NCBI GenBank assembly: GCA_007126175.1
Contig: SLBU01000120.1
Location: 1-5,212 of the forward strand
DNA length: 5,212 nucleotides
Direction: 5' to 3'
Source: Kiritimatiellia bacterium
Lineage (GTDB): Bacteria > Verrucomicrobiota > Kiritimatiellia > UBA8416
Under the pieces are notes generated by a model. The model had not been told where the DNA came from. It was given only the letters and a program-made list of their open reading frames with translations, and searched no databases. The position numbers were made by a program, and so were the translations under genes. How positions within the stretch are numbered: the first letter of the stretch is position 1; every line of letters begins with the position of its first letter. Below are positions 1 through 5,212 of this stretch, in pieces.

Positions 1-1378
1 GCCACAGCGTTTGCGGACGGGTGACAAATCGAATGGGCCGGTACGAACGCACAGGCTCGGGTACCATGCGGTCAACATGCTGACTCGTCAGGTACCGGAA
101 CCCGGCGCGCACCGCAGCGTCTAGTGTCGCGTCGCTAGGGGGATCAGTATCCATGAAGCGCAACCCGGCAGGCTCTTCCGCCATTACTGCGCCGGCAGCC
201 GCCCGCCACGCCCGCATCTCACGCTGCTGGTCTTGCAGGGACTTGGCGTGGTAGTCTGACTCTGGAGCTGCCAGCACCCCAATTTCCCCCAATTCCCCCA
301 AACGCCGAACCTCTTCCGGGTGCGACTGGAAGAGCGCAGGATGAACGAAGGATGTTAGCGGAACCCCATAACGACGGCACAATTCCATGATGGCCGCATC
401 AAAATCCTCGACACTGAGAATATTCTGGGTGATTGACACAACGCTCATGCGGTTACCCGGCCAAACCGGCTTAAAGGCATGCACCTGGTGGCCTGCCCAC
501 AACAAGGAGCTGCGCAATAGGGTCGCGAAGGCATCTTGTTGTCCTGGCGTTTGCTGCACAGAACCAATGGTGAATCCCATCCAGGCAAAACGACCATCAA
601 AATAATTACCGTGCACGACCGCAGCGCGATCGCGCAGGCTATGCAAAGCAAACGAGGGGTCTTCGGGGTTTGTCCAGACCCCGTCAATACGGGCACGACT
701 TTCACGGACGATCGCGGCAACCGGTTGATCGAATGCCGTAATACGCATCATCGTGCCCGGATACAAGTTCGCCGTCAGGGGATAACCGCCCGAAAGCAGC
801 ACCTTACTAACATTATTATTGGCACTCACGGGGGGCGTCGGGGCCAGATCAAGACCGGCTACCTCATGCAAGAGCGAGTACCGTTCCCATTGGCCATACT
901 CGTTGCGCGTACCCGTGGCCCAGGTCATCACGACCCCCCGCCCGGAACGCAGAAAGCGTTTGACGGCCTCGCGATCACGACCACTCATATTGCGTGCAGC
1001 CGGCAGCAACAACAGATTAAAACGCGCGGCGTCTGCCCCTTGGGGCACTTCCTCCACTATTTTATAGCCGAAGCCTTCCGCCTCCAGAAAACGTCGCCAC
1101 GTCTCCAGCAGGTTATAGTACCCATCGCGATTCTCACCAAACGAGAGTGCCGTTGGTTCCGAGCGCAACAGCGCAACACGCAAGGACTCGCCCTCGAGCG
1201 CATCCTGCCCCCCCCGCCGCAAGATACGCTGGTATAAGCCTGCGGTGGCACCATCTGACACCTCCACCAACAGGCGGTGATACTGCCAGATCCCGAAGAT
1301 CAGCACTAGGTTGGCCAATAGGAGCAACCAGAGAAACCGTAGCCGCCGATCCTTTTGTTTTTCAGGTTTTATTTCCAT
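1..1378 (-). CDS. Membrane-anchored GATase/ThuA-like plus NodB-like (pseudo)deacetylase protein, partial (C-terminus beyond the window)
   Basis: The frame is open from ATG 1378 to the left edge: 459 residues without a stop. An in-frame TGA lies three codons upstream of the ATG, so the start is well bounded. A basic N-terminus (KPEKQKDRRLR) precedes one membrane segment (about 13-33), placing the rest in the periplasm. Residues about 66-180 look like a flavodoxin/glutamine-amidotransferase or ThuA-like fold: LRVALLR (66-72), FNLLLLPAARNMS (120-132) and FLRSGRGVVMTW (142-153). Residues about 220-300 link the domains. From 311 a NodB polysaccharide-deacetylase-like fold follows: MSVVSITQN (311-319), FDAAIMELCRRYGVPLTSFV (326-345), GELGEIGVLA (361-370) and TLDAAVRAGFRYLTS (418-432). 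The expected TFDDG motif reads SITQNI, and the first His of HxxxH is missing, so it may be inactive. The domain order recalls the middle and end of PelA, without a visible hydrolase domain. Its position suggests binding or modification of the exported polymer. Translation probably depends on coupling, since only a weak GATGAG precedes the ATG. Confidence 0.8.
   Translation of the reverse strand, partial: MEIKPEKQKDRRLRFLWLLLLANLVLIFGIWQYHRLLVEVSDGATAGLYQRILRRGGQDALEGESLRVALLRSEPTALSFGENRDGYYNLLETWRRFLEAEGFGYKIVEEVPQGADAARFNLLLLPAARNMSGRDREAVKRFLRSGRGVVMTWATGTRNEYGQWERYSLLHEVAGLDLAPTPPVSANNNVSKVLLSGGYPLTANLYPGTMMRITAFDQPVAAIVRESRARIDGVWTNPEDPSFALHSLRDRAAVVHGNYFDGRFAWMGFTIGSVQQTPGQQDAFATLLRSSLLWAGHQVHAFKPVWPGNRMSVVSITQNILSVEDFDAAIMELCRRYGVPLTSFVHPALFQSHPEEVRRLGELGEIGVLAAPESDYHAKSLQDQQREMRAWRAAAGAVMAEEPAGLRFMDTDPPSDATLDAAVRAGFRYLTSQHVDRMVPEPVRSYRPIRFVTRPQTLW
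1208..1215. repeat. Eight-base homopolymer (G8 on the coding strand)
   Basis: Eight C on the plus strand (G on the coding strand) lie at codons 55-57 of the deacetylase-like gene (reading CGG CGG GGG GGG). It is the longest single-base run I noticed in the window. A change of one base would shift the frame soon after the membrane anchor. Whether it varies in length cannot be judged from one sequence. Confidence 0.7.
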
Positions 1379-1650
1379 TGATACTCATCTGAAGCGTTTG
1401 AGGTTTGTGTTACAGCATCCTGCGTGCCGCCCCCCGAAGGCTGCACACGCTTGAAAAGCGTGGGCGACCGTGCTTGTGCGTTATGAGGAAAAGCATCCGC
1501 CACATCCGTGCCGGGAATGTTGATCTCCTCCCCTTCGCCAACGCCATTGCGGCCCTTGCGCGAAACCACATAGGCGCCAACCGCAAAGATCAATGTACAC
1601 ACCGTACTTACCAGAATCACGGTCGAAAGGATTCCTATCAGATTACCCAT
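1369..1650 (-). CDS. Small single-pass membrane protein, unknown family, possible synthase partner
   Basis: This 93-residue protein matches no family I recognise. Residues about 4-29 form one hydrophobic segment (IGILSTVILVSTVCTLIFAV is its core), followed at once by basic RKGR (31-34). By the positive-inside rule this puts the N-terminus outside and the tail in the cytoplasm. Residues 35-93 are polar, rich in Gly, Ser, Thr, Asp, Glu and Pro, and probably disordered; the end DEYQWK is aromatic and charged. It follows the glycosyltransferase stop after 19 nt and has a good AAGGAG site 9 nt before ATG 1650. Its stop overlaps the next gene by 10 nt. In pga operons the synthase PgaC is followed by a small membrane partner, PgaD, needed for activity. 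The position here is equivalent, but PgaD has two membrane segments, so a partner role is only an inference. The strong Shine-Dalgarno site and tight packing make a real gene likely. Confidence 0.78.
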   Translation of the reverse strand: MGNLIGILSTVILVSTVCTLIFAVGAYVVSRKGRNGVGEGEEINIPGTDVADAFPHNAQARSPTLFKRVQPSGGGTQDAVTQTSNASDEYQWK

Positions 1651-1659
1651 TGCAGCGAT

Positions 1660-1665
1660 CTCCTT
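1660..1665 (-). promoter_or_regulatory. Ribosome binding site of the 93-residue protein
   Basis: AAGGAG on the minus strand, 9 nt before ATG 1650, lies in the 19-nt gap after the glycosyltransferase stop (1670). It is the main evidence, beside gene packing, that this short reading frame is translated. Confidence 0.75.
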
Positions 1666-1669
1666 TTTG

Positions 1670-3016
1670 TCATTTTGCGCCTCCCGTACTCATCTTGCCG
1701 GATCGGTTCAGCTTGCCCCACGTCATTTGAATCTGCAAGAATTCCTCCACCGAGGCAATCACTTTACACACATCCGTTAACACCACAAAATAAATGCGAT
1801 AGACGATAGAATATGGCACGAGTTTCATGTTCTCACGCTCCATACTCAAGCAGAACATGGCCACGACAATATCGAGTACCGTTAACTGTCCCCACCAGAA
1901 AATCACGAACGTGGCCAGATCGAAAAAGATAACCACATATAAAAAATATACCTGGGCGAAAATATTCATGACGGGCCATACCAAGGACTCGAACGCCATA
2001 TACCAGAGCATAAACGTGTTGATGAAACCAACCCCCCTGAACATGCTTTTATAGTGCTTGCGCAGGGACTGCAGAATGCCGCGCGTCCAGCGATAGCGCT
2101 GCTTGAAAAAATCGCGCATGGTTTCGGGGGCTTCCGTCCAGGTAATGGCATAGGGCTCGTATTCGATCTTATAGCCATGGATCAGCAGTTTGATCGTGAT
2201 GTCGCAATCCTCCGCAAACGTATCGAGCTCGTATCCCCCAATCTCCTGCAAGACCGTTCGCCGGAACAACCCCAAGGGGCCGGGAATAATATTCACGGCG
2301 CTGAAATACCCCTGGCTCCGCCGCACCAAGTTGAGCCCCTCAATATACTCCAAGGCTTGCATCTTGGTTAACAGATTATGGCGATTTCCCACTTTGACAT
2401 TGCCAGCCACGGCCCCCACATCCGGATTCTTGAAATGCTGGACCGCATACAACAGCGAAGCCGGTTCCAAACGCGAATCAGCATCCACGTTCAGAACAAA
2501 CTCTCCGGTTGCCAGCGCAATGCCATAATTCAGGGCATCCCCCTTACCCCCATTTACCTTGGTTTCCACGCGCACCACCGTCGAACCATGCCGCCCAGCG
2601 TACCGCCGCGCGCGTTTATAGGTATCGTCCGTGGAACCGTCATCGATCACGAGGATCTCGAGCGCCGGATACTGTAAATTCAGCAACGAACGGATCGAAC
2701 TTTCGATGACAACCCCCTCATTGTAGGAGGGCACGATGATCGAAACAGGCGGCAAGTGCAGCCCCTGTGGGCGGGCCAGATACTCCGCCAGATAATCCGG
2801 AATTTTACTCCGGTCAATATGGTGCAGATAGGAAAGATAGATCAGGATAAAAAACCGAATGATCAACAGCACGAGAAATGCGAACAGTACGACCATCGAG
2901 GCATTTACAAACATAGAAGTGACTTGATAATCCGTCCGCATCACCGTCACGTACGTAACAAACACAAAAACCAAGAGGATCAAGACCAGGGAACCGAGCA
3001 GTAACTTCCGGATCAT
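1670..3016 (-). CDS. Membrane GT2 family processive glycosyltransferase (PgaC/IcaA-like exopolysaccharide synthase)
   Basis: This 448-residue inner-membrane synthase has two N-terminal membrane segments (about 4-26 and 38-64). A cytoplasmic GT-A domain spans about 88-320, and several hydrophobic C-terminal segments span about 331-420. The domain starts with VSIIVPSYNEG (91-101). All key family 2 motifs are present: DDGST (125-129) for UDP-sugar binding, DAD (178-180) as the metal-binding DxD, AED (268-270) supplying the catalytic base, and QRYRW (306-310), the Q(Q/R)xRW motif of processive synthases. The stretch GAVAGNVKVGNR (201-212) and the overall order closely resemble poly-N-acetylglucosamine synthases PgaC and IcaA. 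That suggests a beta-linked hexosamine polymer, but the sugar cannot be proved from motifs. Length is close to PgaC. No PilZ domain is visible, so any c-di-GMP control would come from a partner. The start ATG (3016) has GGGAGG 8 nt upstream and overlaps the TPR stop as ATGA. Identity as an active GT2 synthase is strong; linkage and product are inferred. Confidence 0.93.
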   Translation of the reverse strand: MIRKLLLGSLVLILLVFVFVTYVTVMRTDYQVTSMFVNASMVVLFAFLVLLIIRFFILIYLSYLHHIDRSKIPDYLAEYLARPQGLHLPPVSIIVPSYNEGVVIESSIRSLLNLQYPALEILVIDDGSTDDTYKRARRYAGRHGSTVVRVETKVNGGKGDALNYGIALATGEFVLNVDADSRLEPASLLYAVQHFKNPDVGAVAGNVKVGNRHNLLTKMQALEYIEGLNLVRRSQGYFSAVNIIPGPLGLFRRTVLQEIGGYELDTFAEDCDITIKLLIHGYKIEYEPYAITWTEAPETMRDFFKQRYRWTRGILQSLRKHYKSMFRGVGFINTFMLWYMAFESLVWPVMNIFAQVYFLYVVIFFDLATFVIFWWGQLTVLDIVVAMFCLSMERENMKLVPYSIVYRIYFVVLTDVCKVIASVEEFLQIQMTWGKLNRSGKMSTGGAK

Positions 3017-4431
3017 TGTAGGAGCCTCCCTTCACGCACACCATCCTGCGGCTCGCGTTCCCGCTGCCGGGCCATGAGCAAGTTCATCATTTCGATTACC
3101 AAAGGGTCCATCGGCATATCCTGCTGCACCACAAGCAACTCTGCTTGTGCCGCTGCATACTGCCCGGCATCAAACAACAGCCCCGCCAGTTCCAGACGCG
3201 TGCGCACATCCCGAGGATTGGCATCCAACCATTCACGCAAGCGATCGACTTGCTGTTGCTGCCGTTGTGCACGTACCGACCGAAAACGGTCCAAGCGCGC
3301 CTGTACGCGTGCCACATCGCGGGAGCGCAGATTACGCAGTGCACGGAACACCTCTTCATGTTCCGGTCGCCGTCGATTGGCGCGCTCTAGCAGCACAATG
3401 GCTTCCCCATAGCGCTCCTCCGCCTCTAACAGCCCAGCCAACGCAAGATGAACCGCCATGTCATCGGGTTCGAGCGCAACTTGTTCGCGCAGCCTGGCAA
3501 TCGCAATCCGGTTCCCGCGATCCAGATCCGCCAACCTTGCCAGCGCTTCGGCATGATCCGGAGCACGCGCCAAGGCCGCTTGATAATACCGGTAGGCATC
3601 CAATACCCGATTTTCCAACTCGGCCAGTGATCCCTGCACCAACAGGATATCCAACCGATCGGGCTCCAGACGAATGACCTCATGGAGAACCCGTTGGCCT
3701 TCCTCTCCCTGCCCAGCCCAGACAAAGGCCCTGGCCAGATCCAACAAGGCCCCGGTGTCCTCCGGACGGCGCGCACGATAGGTTTCCAATACCTCGATCG
3801 CACGCGAAAAATTCCCTTGTGCATTAAGCACACGTCCCGCTTCGCGCATCACATCCAAAGCGCCGGGGTTGCGCGCAAGCACAATGTCGTAATGGTGCGC
3901 GGACTCGCTATACGCACCGGCCCAGGAAAGCATCCGGGCAAACTCCAAATGGACCGCCGTCGTATCGACCAGCGCTAACGCGCGCCGATAGAAGGTTGCG
4001 GCACGCTCATAGCTGCCCGGACGCGCCGATATACGGGCATACTGTAAAACTGCATCAGGATTCTCAAGGTCTACCCGTTGGCCTAAATTGTTACGCATGC
4101 GGGTTAAGAGTCGTTCGGCTTCCTGATGGTCGGGATCCAGATATAACACATGCGCCAATGTTGCCGCCGCACGCTCATCATGCCCCACGTCTGCAAGCAA
4201 CTGGCTTAGGAACATGTGTGCCTCGACATCATCCCTTACATTTTCAATATGGGTTTCCAACTCCTTGATCGCCTCAAAGACAATACCCTGTTCATAAAAG
4301 AACTGGGCACGCTCATAGTGACTGACGCGCGCAGCAGACTCTCCCCACGCCAACGGAGCGGCGCCAAGCAATGCCACCATTACCCACAGCCATACGGCGT
4401 GCGCATAGCCACAGCTATCATTTATGTGCAT
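3013..4431 (-). CDS. Secreted TPR-repeat protein, likely periplasmic scaffold for polysaccharide export
   Basis: This is a 472-residue protein. Residues 1-30 look like a Sec signal peptide: a hydrophobic core at about 12-28 ending in LAWG, with probable signal peptidase I cleavage after Gly-30. No lipobox is seen at that site; the only nearby Cys is Cys-7, before the core. The rest is almost entirely helical TPR-like repeats, with units visible near 40-65, 69-100, 139-153, 157-187, 191-221, 225-255, 259-289, 292-320, 324-354 and 408-437. Acidic or aromatic/Pro ends such as LDPDH, LEPDR and LEPDD are typical of TPR. Residues 373-402 are charged and Gln-rich (RAQRQQQQ) and may form a long helix. 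Periplasmic TPR segments in PgaA, BcsC, PelB and AlgK guide polymer or organise partners; a similar role is inferred here. Unlike PgaA and BcsC there is no C-terminal beta-barrel, so a separate outer-membrane pore would be needed. The ATG at 4431 is chosen because AGGAAGGAG lies 7 nt upstream. The stop overlaps the glycosyltransferase start by 4 nt. Confidence 0.88.
   Translation of the reverse strand: MHINDSCGYAHAVWLWVMVALLGAAPLAWGESAARVSHYERAQFFYEQGIVFEAIKELETHIENVRDDVEAHMFLSQLLADVGHDERAAATLAHVLYLDPDHQEAERLLTRMRNNLGQRVDLENPDAVLQYARISARPGSYERAATFYRRALALVDTTAVHLEFARMLSWAGAYSESAHHYDIVLARNPGALDVMREAGRVLNAQGNFSRAIEVLETYRARRPEDTGALLDLARAFVWAGQGEEGQRVLHEVIRLEPDRLDILLVQGSLAELENRVLDAYRYYQAALARAPDHAEALARLADLDRGNRIAIARLREQVALEPDDMAVHLALAGLLEAEERYGEAIVLLERANRRRPEHEEVFRALRNLRSRDVARVQARLDRFRSVRAQRQQQQVDRLREWLDANPRDVRTRLELAGLLFDAGQYAAAQAELLVVQQDMPMDPLVIEMMNLLMARQREREPQDGVREGRLLQ
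3025..3030 (-). promoter_or_regulatory. Ribosome binding site of the glycosyltransferase gene
   Basis: GGGAGG on the minus strand lies 8 nt before the ATG at 3016 and inside the end of the TPR gene. Together with the ATGA stop/start overlap it supports coupled translation and the chosen start. Confidence 0.7.
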
Positions 4432-5212
4432 GCGTTTTCTCCTTCCTGCCAAACGGAAGCGGTTCGTTGAAGATCAGCAATCACGCGACGTACAATTTCC
4501 GCATCGATCCGCACCGCGGATTCAGCCATGCCGAGATACAAGGCAAGATCGGCAGCCTGATTCATGGAGCGGGGAATTCCTTTACTGTAGGAGAAGAGCG
4601 CATCAACAGCCCCATCCTCGAAAATCCAACCGTTCCCCCCAGCCACCCGTAGACGATAGTTCACATACTCCCGCACCTGCTCATGGGCCAAGGGTTCAAG
4701 TACCCAGCACCCACTGACGCGTTGTTGCAGCGAAGGACTTTGCGAGACATGCTGCATCAACTCCAGGGCTCCGACCAGCACCACCGTGAGCAGCGGGCGA
4801 CCATGATCCCCTTCCAGATTCATCAGCAGCCGCAGTTGCTCGAGTCGCTCCAGATCCGCAAGCAACTGGGCCTCTTCGATCAATACGATACCATGCCCCC
4901 CCTCGCGCTGCCGCGCACGCAGGGTCGCTTCAATCCGACGAAACGCGTCCCCCCCTTCAGCCGCCACATCGGAACGCCCGCCCAATTGCATCGCAATATC
5001 CTGCAATAACGCGGCCGCCGAGAGCAGCGGGTTATCCACTTGCGCCAGCGAAAAAGACCCCACCTGCGAGAGCCGCTGCAGGAAGATCCTCCTGACCAGC
5101 GACTTCCCGCTTCCATAGCCACCCGTGAGAATCGTGCCATTCTTGCGCTGCCGTACCGCATACATCATGCGCGCAATGGCCTCGTCGTGCTGGGGGGTTC
5201 GAAAGAAAAAAC
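4422..5212 (-). CDS. ExeA/GspA-type AAA ATPase, partial (N-terminus beyond the window)
   Basis: This is a P-loop ATPase of the ExeA/GspA/TniB-like group, which also includes the ATPases found in exosortase (XrtA) polysaccharide loci. The reading frame is open to the right edge. The visible fragment has 262 residues and begins with FFFRTPQHDEA, the usual family segment just before the P-loop, so perhaps 20-40 residues are missing. An ATG at 5168 lies inside this conserved segment and is not the start. Numbered from the first full codon, Walker A is GGYGSGKS (30-37). Walker B is IVLIEEAQLL (108-117), with Glu-112 where the family normally has Asp. A beta strand TVVLVGALEL (142-151) and a sensor-2-like GIPRSMNQAADLAL (211-224) follow. 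No membrane segment is seen. The stop overlaps the TPR gene start by 10 nt, suggesting coupled expression. Its role is inferred: energy or assembly for the export apparatus. Family assignment is firm; function in this locus is not. Confidence 0.9.
   Translation of the reverse strand, partial: FFFRTPQHDEAIARMMYAVRQRKNGTILTGGYGSGKSLVRRIFLQRLSQVGSFSLAQVDNPLLSAAALLQDIAMQLGGRSDVAAEGGDAFRRIEATLRARQREGGHGIVLIEEAQLLADLERLEQLRLLMNLEGDHGRPLLTVVLVGALELMQHVSQSPSLQQRVSGCWVLEPLAHEQVREYVNYRLRVAGGNGWIFEDGAVDALFSYSKGIPRSMNQAADLALYLGMAESAVRIDAEIVRRVIADLQRTASVWQEGENACT
4439..4447 (-). promoter_or_regulatory. Ribosome binding site that fixes the TPR gene start
   Basis: The minus strand reads AGGAAGGAG, then seven bases, then ATG at 4431. 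A possible TTG start at 4452 in the same frame would place this strong Shine-Dalgarno site inside the coding region and would add AGRRKR before the signal peptide. The ATG at 4431 is therefore preferred. The site lies within the last codons of the ATPase gene, consistent with translational coupling. Confidence 0.8.

Noticed and set aside
536..1237. A 233-codon open frame on the plus strand
   Set aside because: It lies wholly antisense to the deacetylase-like gene, which has continuous domain-level similarity on the minus strand. The plus-strand protein has no recognisable domain and a composition typical of shadow frames.
1651..1669. Terminator or promoter in the only intergenic gap
   Set aside because: The 19-nt gap holds just a Shine-Dalgarno site; there is no room for a hairpin with a U-tract or for a -35/-10 pair.
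3147..3677. A 176-codon plus-strand frame rich in Pro, Arg and His
   Set aside because: It is antisense to the TPR repeats; the odd composition follows from the complement of the GC-rich repeat codons, and no Shine-Dalgarno or known motif supports it.
3013..4452. Longer version of the TPR protein from TTG at 4452
   Set aside because: The strong AGGAAGGAG site lies inside this extension and is correctly spaced for the ATG at 4431; the signal peptide is also more normal from that ATG.
4422..5168. ATPase gene starting at ATG 5168
   Set aside because: The frame stays open upstream to the window edge and encodes FFFRTPQHDEAIAR, a conserved family segment that precedes the P-loop, so the true start is outside the window.
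1..5212. Exosortase/PEP-CTERM (XrtA) polysaccharide locus
   Set aside because: The ATPase and a deacetylase-like protein fit such loci in part, but no exosortase, chain-length protein or PEP-CTERM tail is present here, and the GT2 protein is of the PgaC/IcaA synthase type. It cannot be excluded beyond the edges.

Overview
This window is one block of five tightly packed genes, all on the minus strand. It reads as part of an exopolysaccharide operon of a Gram-negative bacterium, probably a proteobacterium. The evidence for that lineage is indirect: a secreted periplasmic-type TPR protein with a signal peptide, an ExeA/GspA-type ATPase, and moderately GC-rich coding DNA with strong Shine-Dalgarno sites. 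The genus cannot be told from the sequence.

In transcription order (right to left): (1) the C-terminal 262 residues of an ExeA-type AAA ATPase, whose N-terminus lies beyond the right edge; (2) a 472-residue TPR protein with a signal peptide; (3) a 448-residue membrane GT2 glycosyltransferase of the PgaC/IcaA type with all catalytic motifs intact; (4) a 93-residue protein with one membrane segment and no recognised family; (5) the first 459 residues of a membrane-anchored protein with a glutamine-amidotransferase/ThuA-like fold followed by a NodB-like polysaccharide-deacetylase fold, running off the left edge. The junctions are a 10-nt overlap, a 4-nt overlap, a 19-nt gap and a 10-nt overlap. 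No internal promoter or terminator was recognised, so the five genes are probably co-transcribed and translationally coupled.

The likely logic is synthase-dependent polymer export. The glycosyltransferase would polymerise a hexosamine-like sugar and pass the chain across the inner membrane. The 93-residue protein may be a PgaD-like partner. The TPR protein would guide the polymer in the periplasm, and the deacetylase-like protein would bind or modify it. The ATPase may power or organise part of the envelope machinery. The component classes resemble Pga (TPR, deacetylase, GT2 synthase, small membrane protein), but the details differ. The TPR protein lacks a porin barrel, the small protein is not recognisably PgaD, and the deacetylase-like protein looks more like the middle and end of PelA and has lost most of the expected NodB metal ligands. 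An ExeA-type ATPase is added. This combination is the most interesting thing in the window. No RNA genes, mobile elements, CRISPR arrays or origins were seen, and no stretch over 300 bases lacks a gene.
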